46,697 nucleotides of DNA from contig CAMUYR010000026.1 in the NCBI GenBank assembly GCA_947164965.1, positions 1-46,697 on the forward strand. The letters are read 5' to 3'. A program made the position numbers and the translations under genes. Origin of the DNA: an uncultured Prevotella sp. GTDB lineage: Bacteria > Bacteroidota > Bacteroidia > Bacteroidales > Bacteroidaceae. Each line of letters starts with the position of its first letter. The first letter of the stretch is position 1. Below are positions 14,577 to 23,342 of the stretch, one piece after another. Below the pieces are notes generated by a model. The model saw nothing but the letters and a program-made list of their open reading frames with translations. It was not told the origin of the DNA and made no database searches.

Positions 14577-14606
14577 CACACACTTAAGTGTAAACTAAGG
14601 TCAACG

Positions 14607-16118
14607 ATGAAGAAACTATTTATACTTATTCCACTATTCCTATTAGCAATACTGGTTCTTACCGGTTGCAAGACAAGCCCTAAACACCCGGGTATCACCA
14701 CTGAGGACCTGCGCACCCATGCCGACTCCATAGCCCTAGATGCTACAGACACTCGTGATCTGCATCATGCTCTGGCTGTTATAGACAGTTTGGAAAACAA
14801 GGGTGAACTGTCGAAGATAAGGACTATTTTTTTCCGGACGATAGCTTATAACGTGCATGGTGAGTATCGCGCGTCAATGGATCTCTATTACCAGTTGGCG
14901 GATATCGATGTGAACAGCTTGGACGATCAGGCCGATTACGAGTGCTATTTTTATTCCTATAAGGATTATCTCCGACTGCTTTGCGAGATGAAACGCTATG
15001 ACGAAGCACTGCGTGAAGCCTATGCGGTAGACAAGAAAATGAAGTCTGTGGGCGATGAGAGTTTTACGCTTCATCACGATATTGCTGAGATCATAGGCGA
15101 GTGCCAGCTTTATCTCGGACAGACGGATGAGGCTGCGCGTAACTTTCAGAAATCGCTGAAGGGTGTCCACGATAAACTGAATGTCAGCCAGAAACCTCTT
15201 GATTTCCGTGAATGCCAGCATACTATGAAATCTGTTGCAATGGCATATATCAATGCCGGTGCCTATCGTCAGGCTCTTCCTTGGATTGAGCGACAAGACT
15301 CGCTATATACCATAGCCAGCAACCGTTCTAACCGCGACACGGTCTATATCGACGAGATGAAAGCCGACATCAGCTATTGTAAGGCGCTTTATGAACATGC
15401 CAGAGGTGGTTTGCGAGCAGCAGAGATAGCCTATCGTGACTATCTTTCCACATATACTTCCAAGAATTTGGAAAATATAATCAATAGCACAGAATACCTG
15501 ATGCTGACTCGTCGCTATAATGAGGCTGCAGACAACTATATGATGCTCCAGCGCTTTATGCAGGAGAGTGGCTATGAGGTGGATCTTGAGAATATCGGAC
15601 GCTATCTGTTGCCAAAGTACCGTGCCAACGTGCTTGCCGGACGAAAAGACTCTGCACTTAGCGTTGCCAGTCAGATAGCCGAAGCCTACGACTCAGCACT
15701 TATCCGACAGAAGGCAAGCGACGCCCGTCTGATGGCTGCGGTTCACGATACGGAAGGTAAGGAGCGACTCATTGCCGAACAGAAGACGCAGTTGTCACAA
15801 CAGCAGCTGGTGGGCACAGCTGTAGTTCTGGTACTCCTTGTCTTTATCTTCGTCGAATATACTCTTCGTCGTCGCAAGGCATATATGAAGTTAAATGAAG
15901 TCAACAGGCAGCTTTCCGAAGAGGTGCGCGGCTCATTGAATGTGATATCTGGCTTCTCGCAGGTGTTGTCTAATCCGAATCCCGACCTGGATTGGGATGA
16001 TCTGCGGGCTATCAGTAAGCAGATTCAGGAAAACTGCGACCGCATCGGCCACACGATTGACAAGACGCTTGACCCCAAGGCAAGCGAGAAGTCGAAAGAA
16101 ACGACAGTTAAGCATTAA
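14607..16118 (+). CDS. TPR lipoprotein with one membrane helix and a degenerate histidine-kinase DHp tail
   Basis: ATG at 14607 gives a lipoprotein signal with lipobox LTGC (Cys 21). About residues 40-395 are helical TPR-like repeats (YRASMDLYYQLADI, KRYDEALREAY, GQTDEAARNFQKSL, GAYRQALPWIERQDSLY). A transmembrane helix lies near residues 400-420, followed by RRRK and a cytoplasmic helix. The tail, with SEEVRGSLNVISGFSQVL, aligns with the H-box of Bacteroidota hybrid kinases (SHEIRTPLNAIVGFSQLL), but the phospho-accepting His is Glu. The protein ends about 50 residues later with no ATPase domain. It may be a decayed kinase or an adaptor that pairs with another kinase. It overlaps the convergent radical SAM gene by four bases. 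Confidence 0.75.
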   Translation: MKKLFILIPLFLLAILVLTGCKTSPKHPGITTEDLRTHADSIALDATDTRDLHHALAVIDSLENKGELSKIRTIFFRTIAYNVHGEYRASMDLYYQLADIDVNSLDDQADYECYFYSYKDYLRLLCEMKRYDEALREAYAVDKKMKSVGDESFTLHHDIAEIIGECQLYLGQTDEAARNFQKSLKGVHDKLNVSQKPLDFRECQHTMKSVAMAYINAGAYRQALPWIERQDSLYTIASNRSNRDTVYIDEMKADISYCKALYEHARGGLRAAEIAYRDYLSTYTSKNLENIINSTEYLMLTRRYNEAADNYMMLQRFMQESGYEVDLENIGRYLLPKYRANVLAGRKDSALSVASQIAEAYDSALIRQKASDARLMAAVHDTEGKERLIAEQKTQLSQQQLVGTAVVLVLLVFIFVEYTLRRRKAYMKLNEVNRQLSEEVRGSLNVISGFSQVLSNPNPDLDWDDLRAISKQIQENCDRIGHTIDKTLDPKASEKSKETTVKH

Positions 16119-16891
16119 TAGCTGGCAGAACAGGGAATGCCCAGGGCGATGACGCGGTCGCGGATGGCATCGAGCTGCTGATGAGTGGCTTTCAGAAGTC
16201 CTGGGGTAGGGGTCTCACGGTCGATGGTGTAAACCATGACCTGTTGGGGCTTGATTTGGCTGACGGCTTCGAGCCAAGGATTGACATACTCGTCAGTGGT
16301 GTTGTCGACGGAAAATCCGTTGCATTCGCCCTGCATAAAGATGGTTTGTATGATAATATGTCCGTGAAAAGCGTGCATGCCACGAATGATTTGTTGCACG
16401 TCGTAAGCACCGCAAGGACGGTCGATGCGCTTGATGTAGTCAGGATTGACGGTGTCCAGCTTAAGAATATTGTTGTCGACACGCATCAGGGCGTCGTGCA
16501 CCTCAGGACGGTGAATCATCGTGGAGTTAGAGAGTACACTGACCTTTGCCTGCGGACAATATTGGTTGCGAAGGCGTATGGTGCGGTCTATGATTTCAGC
16601 AAAATGCGGATGGCTAGTAGGCTCACCATTGCCAGCAAAGGTGAGAACATCGGGTAATTGACCTTCTTGCTGCATCTCCTGCAGTTTCTGTTCCAGGTGT
16701 TTCTCTACTTCATCGGGCGTAGGAAGCGGCTGGTGGGGACGGTGGTCGCCGTTGAAACCACACTCGCAATAAATACAGTCGAAAGTGCATACCTTACCAT
16801 CTGAAGGCAGCAGGTTAATACCAAGCGAAATGCCCAAACGACGGCTATGAACAGGGCCGAATATGGGCGATGGATAAATAATAGTACTCAT
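16115..16891 (-). CDS. Radical SAM protein (4Fe-4S, wybutosine/MoaA-like small family)
   Basis: On the minus strand, ATG at 16891 starts a 258-residue protein, MSTIIYPSPIFGPVHSRRLG. The motif CTFDCIYCECG carries the CxxxCxxC iron-sulfur site. It is followed by VLTFAGNGEPTSHPHF, the Gly-rich SAM-binding segment, and VSVLSNSTM, LKLDTVNPDYIKRIDRP and IIIQTIFMQG, typical of this radical SAM subgroup. The substrate is unknown; it may be a peptide or cofactor maturase. Its promoter, TAATTTTG on the minus strand, ends eight bases before the ATG, so the leader is very short. It is transcribed divergently from ftsX and converges with the TPR lipoprotein gene, overlapping it by four bases at the stop codons. 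Confidence 0.88.
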   Translation of the reverse strand: MSTIIYPSPIFGPVHSRRLGISLGINLLPSDGKVCTFDCIYCECGFNGDHRPHQPLPTPDEVEKHLEQKLQEMQQEGQLPDVLTFAGNGEPTSHPHFAEIIDRTIRLRNQYCPQAKVSVLSNSTMIHRPEVHDALMRVDNNILKLDTVNPDYIKRIDRPCGAYDVQQIIRGMHAFHGHIIIQTIFMQGECNGFSVDNTTDEYVNPWLEAVSQIKPQQVMVYTIDRETPTPGLLKATHQQLDAIRDRVIALGIPCSASY

Positions 16892-16899
16892 AACGAGTG

Positions 16900-16907
16900 C
16901 AAAATTA
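16900..16907 (-). promoter_or_regulatory. -7 promoter box for the radical SAM gene
   Basis: Minus-strand TAATTTTG followed by CAC lies eight bases before the ATG at 16891, implying a nearly leaderless transcript. Confidence 0.55.
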
Positions 16908-16916
16908 CGATTTTTT

Positions 16917-16947
16917 TTGGTTATACACAAAAAAAAACGTACCTTTG
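16917..16947 (+). promoter_or_regulatory. Promoter of the ftsX-DUF3098-uppP-truB-queA-folK operon
   Basis: TTG at 16917-16919 lies 20 bp before TACCTTTG at 16940-16947, followed by CACC. The ftsX ATG is at 16971. Confidence 0.75.
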
Positions 16948-16970
16948 CACCAAATTGTCTGAAAGTGACT

Positions 16971-17849
16971 ATGAATAAGAGACGAAATAAAGCCCGCAGC
17001 CGTAGAGGAATGCAGGTGGTTACGTTATGTATAAGTACCACGATGGTGCTTATTCTACTTGGCATGGTGGTGATGTCGGTGATGTCGGCACGCAATTTGT
17101 CGGAACACATGAAGCAGAATCTGACCGTAACGCTGATGCTGACGGATTCGGTGACAGTGAACGAGGCACACATGATGTGTCGCGACCTTTATCACCGTCC
17201 TTACTCGCACAGCATTGACTATATCAGTAAGGAGCAGGCGCAGCAGATTCAGATAGCAGAATTGGGTAGTGACCCCACGGAGTTTCTGGGTTTCAATCCT
17301 TTCCCTGCTACATTGGAAATTAAACTGAAGTCGGCTTACGCTAACAGAGACTCGCTGGAATGGATTGTGAAGGAAATCAAAAAGGACACGAGAGTGAGCG
17401 ACATAGCTTATATGGAGGACCTGATGGACAAGGTGAACACGAATCTGCGTCGTATCAGCCTGGTCCTGTTGGTGTTGGCTGTGCTCTTGACGTGTGTGTC
17501 GTTCTCGCTCATCAGTAATACTGTACGGCTGAGCATCTATGCGCGTCGATTCGTGATACACACCATGAAACTCGTTGGAGCCTCATGGGGATTTATCCGC
17601 CGGCCTTTCTTGAAGCAGGCCATATGGATTGGTGTGTTGGCAGCGCTGTTTGCCAATGGCGTGTTGGCTGCCGGCATCTATGGCCTTTATATGACACAAC
17701 CTGGCGTGGAGGATGTGGTGACATGGGAAGTAATGGCCGTGACAGCAGGTAGCGTGCTGCTGTTTGGAATTGTGATTACTGCCCTGTGCGCTTGGCTGGC
17801 TGTCAACAAGTTCCTGAAAATGACAGCAGGAGAATTGTATAAGATTTAA
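16971..17849 (+). CDS. ftsX: Cell-division permease FtsX
   Basis: FtsX is the four-helix membrane partner of the ATPase FtsE and links cell-wall hydrolase activation to division. The 292-residue protein has a basic cytoplasmic start (NKRRNKARSRRGMQ), a first membrane helix (VVTLCISTTMVLILLGMVVM) and an extracytoplasmic domain with FNPFPATLEIKLK. Three further helices follow (SLVLLVLAVLLTCVSFSLI; WIGVLAALFANGVLAAGIYG; VTAGSVLLFGIVITALCAWL). The cytoplasmic motif FVIHTMKLVGASWGFIRRPFL is the typical FtsX coupling segment. The start at 16971 was chosen because the open frame upstream overlaps the promoter. ftsE is not adjacent, as is common in Bacteroidota. Confidence 0.92.
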   Translation: MNKRRNKARSRRGMQVVTLCISTTMVLILLGMVVMSVMSARNLSEHMKQNLTVTLMLTDSVTVNEAHMMCRDLYHRPYSHSIDYISKEQAQQIQIAELGSDPTEFLGFNPFPATLEIKLKSAYANRDSLEWIVKEIKKDTRVSDIAYMEDLMDKVNTNLRRISLVLLVLAVLLTCVSFSLISNTVRLSIYARRFVIHTMKLVGASWGFIRRPFLKQAIWIGVLAALFANGVLAAGIYGLYMTQPGVEDVVTWEVMAVTAGSVLLFGIVITALCAWLAVNKFLKMTAGELYKI

Positions 17850-17867
17850 AGTATAAGAATTAAGATA

Positions 17868-18131
17868 ATGGACAAGAGAGATTTTGCATTTGACCGCTTG
17901 AACTATCTGCTGTTAGCCGTTGGAATGGCAGTGGTAGTCATCGGATTTCTGCTGATGAGCGGTAGTGGTTCGTCAGAAACCAGCTATGACCCCGATATTT
18001 TCAGTGCCCGACGTATCAAGGTGGCTCCTCTGGTATGTCTAGTGGGCTTTGTTTCAATGATTTACGCCGTTGTGCGTCGTCCGAAGAGTAACGCTCAGGA
18101 TGCAGACGGAGAAAAGGAGGCTGAGTCATGA
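17868..18131 (+). CDS. DUF3098 small membrane protein
   Basis: An 87-residue protein with two membrane helices (YLLLAVGMAVVVIGFLLMSG and VAPLVCLVGFVSMIYAVV). The conserved start (FAFDRLNYLL) and the middle DPDIFSARRIKVAP are characteristic of DUF3098, which in Bacteroidota almost always sits between ftsX and uppP. The function is unknown. Its stop overlaps the uppP start, and its position suggests a role in envelope growth or division. Confidence 0.88.
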   Translation: MDKRDFAFDRLNYLLLAVGMAVVVIGFLLMSGSGSSETSYDPDIFSARRIKVAPLVCLVGFVSMIYAVVRRPKSNAQDADGEKEAES

Positions 18132-18985
18132 CGTGGCTTGAGACCGTTATCATTGCTATTGTCGAAGGTCTGACGGAATTTCTGCCGGTGTCGTCGACAG
18201 GTCATATGATTATCACCCAGAATCTGCTGGGCATTCCGCAGGGTGATCCTTTCGTGCATGCTTTCACCTTTATTATTCAGTTTGGAGCTATTCTCTCAGT
18301 GGTATGCCTCTATTGGAAGCGTTTTTTCGTATTTGATAACTCACCGGCTCCAAAGGGCAGTAACATGTTTCAGAAACTGAAGCACCGCTACTATTTCTAT
18401 TGGTTGTTGATAGTAGGTGTAATACCTGCTGTGGTTATCGGACTGTTGGCTAAAAAGTCAGGACTGCTGGACTGGTTGCTGGATAGTGTCTTGGTGGTTG
18501 CCATCATGCTTGTGGTGGGTGGTGTCTTCATGCTCTTCTGCGACCGTCTGTTTAATAAGGGAGACGACAATAATAAAGTAAACGAGATGAGGGCCTTCCG
18601 TATAGGTCTCTATCAGTGTATCTCGGTGATTCCTGGTGTTTCACGCTCGATGGCTACCATTGTGGGCGGTATGACTCAGGGATTGACGCGCAAACGTGCT
18701 GCCGAATTCTCGTTCTTCCTAGCTGTGCCAACAATGGCAGGTGCCACGCTGCTGGATTTATTGGACTTGCTGAAGGAAGATGCTGCATGGGCTACCTCTC
18801 ATAATATTGCCATGCTTGTGCTGGGTTGTGTGGTGGCTTTCGTCGTAGCCCTGCTTGCTATGAAATGGTTTGTGGCATTCCTCACCAAATATGGCTTCAA
18901 GGCCTTTGGTATCTATCGCATCATCGTTGGAAGTATTATTCTGGTGCTGTTGCTTACAGGTCATTCACTTGCTATGGTTGACTAA
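18128..18985 (+). CDS. uppP: Undecaprenyl-diphosphatase UppP (BacA family)
   Basis: UppP dephosphorylates undecaprenyl pyrophosphate to recycle the peptidoglycan lipid carrier. The 285-residue membrane protein has both family motifs: EGLTEFLPVSSTGH near residue 14 and PGVSRSMATIVGG near residue 170. Multiple membrane helices and the typical ending (YGFKAFGIYRIIVGSIIL) are present. Its ATG overlaps the DUF3098 gene by four bases, and truB starts directly after its stop. Confidence 0.95.
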   Translation: MTWLETVIIAIVEGLTEFLPVSSTGHMIITQNLLGIPQGDPFVHAFTFIIQFGAILSVVCLYWKRFFVFDNSPAPKGSNMFQKLKHRYYFYWLLIVGVIPAVVIGLLAKKSGLLDWLLDSVLVVAIMLVVGGVFMLFCDRLFNKGDDNNKVNEMRAFRIGLYQCISVIPGVSRSMATIVGGMTQGLTRKRAAEFSFFLAVPTMAGATLLDLLDLLKEDAAWATSHNIAMLVLGCVVAFVVALLAMKWFVAFLTKYGFKAFGIYRIIVGSIILVLLLTGHSLAMVD

Positions 18986-19702
18986 ATGAACTTTACAGAG
19001 GGCGAATACATATATATAGACAAACCCTATGGGATGACGTCGTTTGGCGCTCTGGCTTACTGTCGTACCCGTATATCGCGCAAGATTGGCGTGAAACGGG
19101 TGAAGACGGGACATGCAGGAACACTGGACCCTTTGGCTACAGGTGTGCTTATTCTTTGTACGGGCAAGAAGACCAAGGAGATAGAACGGCTGCAGTTGGA
19201 CACGAAGGAGTATACAGCTACCCTGCAGTTGGGTGCTACCACACCCAGCTACGATATGGAACACGAGGTGAATGAGACGTATCCTACCAGTCATATTACC
19301 AAAGAACTGATTACGCAGGTACTTTCCGGTTTCGTGGGCGAGATCCAACAGGTGCCCCCCCAGTATTCAGCTGTCAAGATAGCTGGTGACCGGGCTTATG
19401 AACTGAAGCGCAAGGGTAGGGATGTGGAATTGGCTGCTAAGACGGTGCGTATCGACGAGATTGAACTCACCGACTTTGATGAAGAGAAGATGCAGATGAG
19501 TATTCGTGTGGTCTGTGGCAAGGGAACATATATCCGCTCATTGGCTCGCGACATAGGCAGAGCGCTGGATAGCGGAGCCTATCTGACTGCTCTTCGCCGT
19601 ACGCAAGTGGGAAGCGTCCGGGTAGAAGACTGCATCAAACTGGATGATTTCCAGCAGTGGTTAGACGAACAAGAAATAGAAATACAACAAAATAAGAAGT
19701 AA
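18986..19702 (+). CDS. truB: tRNA pseudouridine(55) synthase TruB
   Basis: TruB makes pseudouridine 55 in the T-loop of tRNAs. The 238-residue protein has the family opening [13 protein letters not shown], the catalytic motif [14 protein letters not shown] with the nucleophilic Asp, the Tyr-containing [18 protein letters not shown], and later [21 protein letters not shown] and [12 protein letters not shown]. The length fits a bacterial TruB with a short C-terminal end. The start codon immediately follows the uppP stop, so translation is probably coupled. Confidence 0.95.
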   Translation: MNFTEGEYIYIDKPYGMTSFGALAYCRTRISRKIGVKRVKTGHAGTLDPLATGVLILCTGKKTKEIERLQLDTKEYTATLQLGATTPSYDMEHEVNETYPTSHITKELITQVLSGFVGEIQQVPPQYSAVKIAGDRAYELKRKGRDVELAAKTVRIDEIELTDFDEEKMQMSIRVVCGKGTYIRSLARDIGRALDSGAYLTALRRTQVGSVRVEDCIKLDDFQQWLDEQEIEIQQNKK

Positions 19703-19704
19703 GG

Positions 19705-20847
19705 ATGAAACTTTCACAATTCAAATTCAGACTGCCCGAGGAACTCGTGGCCTTGGAACTGCCTTACGTCACTTTTGACAATGAAGACGGTACCAAGGAG
19801 AAGGTGTATCGTCGTGACGAGGGACGCATGATGGTGCTTCATAGAAAGAGTCAGACCATCGAAATGTATCAGAAGGATGAGGAAGGAAATGATACTGATA
19901 AGTATCTTATCTTCCGTGATATCGTTAACTATTTTGACGATGGTGACGCCATTATTCTCAATGACTCTAAGGTGTTTCCTGCGCGACTCTATGGAAAGAA
20001 GGAGAAGACGGATGCCCAGATAGAGGTGTTCTTGCTGAGAGAGCTGAACGCAGAACTGCGTCTCTGGGATGTGTTGGTGGAGCCGGCACGTAAAATCCGT
20101 ATTGGCAATAAGCTGTTCTTTGAAGACGACGGGCCTATGGTGGCTGAAGTCATCGACAATACCACCAGCCGAGGACGTACACTGCGTTTCCTCTACGATT
20201 GTCCTCACGAAGAGTTCAAGCACGACCTGTTTGCACTTGGACAGGCACCGTTGCCACGTTATATCATCGAACACAGAGAGTGTGTGCCCGAGGATATGGA
20301 CAATTTCCAGACCATCTATGCCCAGCATGAGGGTGCTGTAACGGCTCCTGCCTCAGGACTGCACTTCAGTCGTGAACTGATGAAACGATTGGAGATTCGT
20401 GGCGTCAATTTCGCGCCTATTACCGTTCATTGCGGATTAGGTTGCTTCGATCCTATCGAGGTGGAAGATCTGACCAAGCACAAGATGAGCTCTGAGCAGA
20501 TGATTGTCGGCAAGGAGGCTTGCGACGTGGTGAATACTGCCAAGGAGAAGGGACATCGTGTTTGTGCTGTAGGTGTGAGCACCCTCAGAGCTTCTGAGAG
20601 TGCAGTTGGTACGGACAATCTGCTGAAGGAGTTTGACGGATGGACGAACCGTTTCCTCTTCCCGCCTTACGAATTCCAGTTGGCCGACACGATGGTCGTG
20701 AACTTCTATCATCCTGAATCGACGATGATGATGGCTACTGCTGCCTTTGCTGGTTACGACCTCACTATTGAGGCCTATGAGAAGGCTGTTGAAAACGGCT
20801 ATAAGTTCGGTTGTTTTGGCGACTGCATGCTGATACTTGATGACTGA
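19705..20847 (+). CDS. queA: S-adenosylmethionine:tRNA ribosyltransferase-isomerase QueA
   Basis: QueA transfers a ribosyl group from SAM to preQ1 in tRNA during queuosine synthesis. The 380-residue protein shows family motifs: [11 protein letters not shown] near the start, [46 protein letters not shown], a [15 protein letters not shown] block, [11 protein letters not shown] and a C-terminal [14 protein letters not shown]. It starts two bases after truB's stop. It overlaps folK at its 3' end by eight bases. Confidence 0.95.
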   Translation: MKLSQFKFRLPEELVALELPYVTFDNEDGTKEKVYRRDEGRMMVLHRKSQTIEMYQKDEEGNDTDKYLIFRDIVNYFDDGDAIILNDSKVFPARLYGKKEKTDAQIEVFLLRELNAELRLWDVLVEPARKIRIGNKLFFEDDGPMVAEVIDNTTSRGRTLRFLYDCPHEEFKHDLFALGQAPLPRYIIEHRECVPEDMDNFQTIYAQHEGAVTAPASGLHFSRELMKRLEIRGVNFAPITVHCGLGCFDPIEVEDLTKHKMSSEQMIVGKEACDVVNTAKEKGHRVCAVGVSTLRASESAVGTDNLLKEFDGWTNRFLFPPYEFQLADTMVVNFYHPESTMMMATAAFAGYDLTIEAYEKAVENGYKFGCFGDCMLILDD

Positions 20848-21274
20848 TCATCTGGTATATCTCGGACTGGGATCGAATCTGGGTGATCGTAAAGCTAATC
20901 TGGAACGAGCTGTCCGATACATAAGGAGACGAGTGGGGAAGGTGGTCAGAATCTCCACCTTTATCTCCACCGAGCCATGGGGGTTCGAATCACCGAATTC
21001 GTTTCTGAATGGCGTTATCTGCTGCCAGACTTCCCTGACACCTCGCGAGGTGTTGCAAGTGACGCAAGAGATAGAGCGGAAGATGGGACGGCTAAAGCTC
21101 TTGGGAGTTCAGCCTCCTAATCGCCAATACGAGGATCGCATCATCGATATCGACATTCTGTTATACGATGACTGGCAAGTGGATGAGCCCGATTTGAAGA
21201 TTCCACACCCGTTGATGCAGGAGCGCGATTTCGTGATGATTCCCCTGAATGAGATAAGGAACGAGACTACTTAG
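20840..21274 (+). CDS. folK: Hydroxymethyl-dihydropterin pyrophosphokinase FolK
   Basis: FolK transfers pyrophosphate from ATP to 6-hydroxymethyl-7,8-dihydropterin in folate synthesis. The 144-residue protein has [18 protein letters not shown] at the start, [20 protein letters not shown], and the magnesium/ATP motif [13 protein letters not shown] near residue 100, followed by [13 protein letters not shown]. Start ATG at 20840 lies within the last codons of queA. It is the last gene of the housekeeping operon. Confidence 0.94.
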   Translation: MTDHLVYLGLGSNLGDRKANLERAVRYIRRRVGKVVRISTFISTEPWGFESPNSFLNGVICCQTSLTPREVLQVTQEIERKMGRLKLLGVQPPNRQYEDRIIDIDILLYDDWQVDEPDLKIPHPLMQERDFVMIPLNEIRNETT

Positions 21275-21302
21275 AATATTTATTATTTAAACAAACTCGC
21301 AT

Positions 21303-22784
21303 ATGAAAAAACTAATCTTTATCGTGCTCGCTGCTGTAGCTGTGACAGTGCAGGCACAAGACTGCTGCAAGGGAGGAAACCCCTACAAGAAGTACACGCA
21401 GAACTTACCTTTCCAGATGCCAGAGGTCAGTGCACCACAGATTCCTGAGCGTCAGGCCAATCTGAAGGACTTTGGGGCTGTGGGTGATGGTGTCACACTC
21501 TGTACCGATGCTTTTGCAAAGGCCATCCAGTCGCTGACGGATATGGGTGGCGGCCGTCTTGTAGTGCCTGCAGGTGTATGGTTTACTGGCCCTATCGTGC
21601 TGAAGAGCAACATCGAATTACATCTTCAGATGGGTGCTGTCATCCAGTTCTCAGGTGATGAGTCGCTCTATCCTCTCATCCATACCTCGTTCGAAGGTCT
21701 AGACACCCGTCGTTGTCAGTCACCCCTCACTGCTAATGGCTGTGAGAATATTGCCATTACAGGCAAGGGTGTTATTGATGGCAATGGACAGTATTGGCGT
21801 CCTGTTAAGAAAGGTAAGGTGACAGATGGACAATGGAAGGAAGTGTTGGCTCGTCCTGATGGTATCGAGTCGAAGAAAGGCTATTGGGTGCCCAATCAGG
21901 GCTATGCTGATGCGGAGAAGAATGCTGATATGAATGTCGTTAAGGCAGATACAGAGGAACAGTGGAATAGCTACAAGCGTTTTTTGCGCCCAGTCATGAT
22001 CAGCCTCGTCAATTGCAAGAATGTGCTGTTGCAGGATGTCATTTTCCAGAATTCGCCTGCTTGGAATATTCATCCGCTGATGTGTGAGAATATTATTATA
22101 GATAATGTACTCGCGCGTAACCCAAGCTATGCACAGAATGGTGATGCCTTGGACTTGGAGTCGTGTAAGAATGCACTGATTGTCAATTCTAAGTTTGATG
22201 CTGGCGACGATGGTATCTGTATCAAGAGTGGAAAAGACAAGGACGGACGTCGTCGTGGTCGTCCCTGTGAGAATGTAGTTGTTGACGGATGTACAGTATT
22301 TGCTGGTCATGGCGGTTTCGTAGTTGGTTCAGAGATGAGTGGCGGTGTGAAGAACATTCTTGTGGAGAACTGTCAGTTCCTGGGTACTGACGTAGGTTTG
22401 CGCTTCAAGTCTACTCGTGGTCGTGGAGGTATCGTAGAGAATATATATATAAATAAGGTGTCGATGACAGACATTAAGACAGATGCCATTACCTTTAATA
22501 TGTATTATGGAGGCAAATCAGTGGCTGAGATGCTGGCAGACGGAGACAATCCCGACAACACTACAAAGATGCCTGTGACAGAGGAGACACCTATCTTCCG
22601 CAATATTGACATCCGTGACATTGTATGCAATGGTGCAGGTCGTGCTATGGAGTTTAATGGACTGCCCGAGATGCCTATCGATGGTATCAATTTGGAGAAT
22701 ATTCAGATTATTGCCAAGAAGGATGCAGTTTTTACAAACTATAAGAACGTGACGAAGAAGAATGTGAACATCACAATCCAGTAA
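21303..22784 (+). CDS. Exported glycoside hydrolase family 28 (polygalacturonase-like)
   Basis: GH28 enzymes hydrolyse galacturonide linkages in pectin using a right-handed beta-helix. The 493-residue protein has a signal peptide (residues 1-18, ending VTVQAQ) and the family N-terminal motif NLKDFGAVGDGVTLCTDAFAKAI. It has a WNIHPLMCENI segment and three acid-bearing motifs, NGDALDLESC, FDAGDDGICIKSGKD and GHGGFVVGSEMSGG, which carry the catalytic Asp residues and conserved His. Ladder-like beta repeats occupy the C-terminal half. No SusCD pair or other pectinase is adjacent. No -7 box is evident in the 28-base gap after folK, so it may be read through from the operon upstream. It ends at a bidirectional terminator. 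Confidence 0.93.
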   Translation: MKKLIFIVLAAVAVTVQAQDCCKGGNPYKKYTQNLPFQMPEVSAPQIPERQANLKDFGAVGDGVTLCTDAFAKAIQSLTDMGGGRLVVPAGVWFTGPIVLKSNIELHLQMGAVIQFSGDESLYPLIHTSFEGLDTRRCQSPLTANGCENIAITGKGVIDGNGQYWRPVKKGKVTDGQWKEVLARPDGIESKKGYWVPNQGYADAEKNADMNVVKADTEEQWNSYKRFLRPVMISLVNCKNVLLQDVIFQNSPAWNIHPLMCENIIIDNVLARNPSYAQNGDALDLESCKNALIVNSKFDAGDDGICIKSGKDKDGRRRGRPCENVVVDGCTVFAGHGGFVVGSEMSGGVKNILVENCQFLGTDVGLRFKSTRGRGGIVENIYINKVSMTDIKTDAITFNMYYGGKSVAEMLADGDNPDNTTKMPVTEETPIFRNIDIRDIVCNGAGRAMEFNGLPEMPIDGINLENIQIIAKKDAVFTNYKNVTKKNVNITIQ

Positions 22785-22794
22785 TCACAAAAAG

Positions 22795-22832
22795 AAAGCC
22801 TCGCAAAACTGCGAGGCTTTTTCTTTTTTACT
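22795..22832. terminator. Bidirectional Rho-independent terminator between GH28 and rpsO
   Basis: AAAGCCTCGCA (22795-22805) pairs perfectly with TGCGAGGCTTT (22810-22820) around a four-base loop, with T-rich tracts on both strands. It serves the convergent GH28 and rpsO genes. Confidence 0.9.
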
Positions 22833-22839
22833 CTTGCGA

Positions 22840-23109
22840 TTACTTACGAAGACCAAGAGCCTTGATGAGTTCACGATAACGAGTGATGTCCTTGTTGTAG
22901 AGATACTTCAGGAGCTTACGACGACGACCTACCATCTTGGTCAGTGCACGAGCTGTGCCGAAGTCCTTGTGGTTCTTCTTCAGGTGCTCGGTGAGGTGCT
23001 GAATACGATAGGTGAACAGTGCTACCTGGCTCTCTACAGAACCAGTGTTCTTAGCGTCTTTGCCATACTGGCTGAAGATCTCAGTCTTCTTAGCTGAATC
23101 TAAATACAT
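22840..23109 (-). CDS. rpsO: 30S ribosomal protein S15
   Basis: The 89-residue product is a standard S15: KKTEIFSQYGKDAKNTGSVE, VALFTYRIQHLTEHLKKNHKDFGT, the rRNA-binding LTKMVGRRRKLLKYLYN and a C-terminal ITRYRELIKALGLRK. S15 binds 16S rRNA early in assembly of the small subunit platform. It is a single-gene unit on the minus strand with its own promoter and a leader of about 105 bases. Confidence 0.98.
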   Translation of the reverse strand: MYLDSAKKTEIFSQYGKDAKNTGSVESQVALFTYRIQHLTEHLKKNHKDFGTARALTKMVGRRRKLLKYLYNKDITRYRELIKALGLRK

Positions 23110-23227
23110 TGTAATTTGTGATTAATAATGATTGCAATAACATCTTTCAGACGCTTCATCCTACCTAATCACGGGTGGTTCACGTCGTCAAATGCTTCGG
23201 ATTTTCCGAAATGCGGGTGCAAAGGTA
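23110..23227 (-). promoter_or_regulatory. rpsO promoter and 5' leader
   Basis: On the minus strand, TACCTTTG (23227-23220) followed by CACCC is the -7 box. The transcript leader includes a small hairpin (TTCGGA-AAA-TCCGAA, 23210-23196) close to the 5' end. S15 mRNAs in several bacterial groups carry autoregulatory leaders, but I cannot match this one to a known class, so autoregulation is only a possibility. Confidence 0.6.
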
Positions 23228-23310
23228 CTGCTTTTTCTCCATTCCACCAAATATTCCTTTGATTATTTCAAAAAAAGTTCAAAAAGTTCGTGTTTCTATC
23301 GATAAATGTG

Positions 23311-23318
23311 TAACTTTG
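23311..23318 (+). promoter_or_regulatory. -7 promoter box for the tricorn-like protease gene
   Basis: TAACTTTG followed by TCCG lies 24 bp before the ATG at 23343. Confidence 0.6.
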
Positions 23319-23342
23319 TCCGCAGATAAAACAAGTAAAAAT

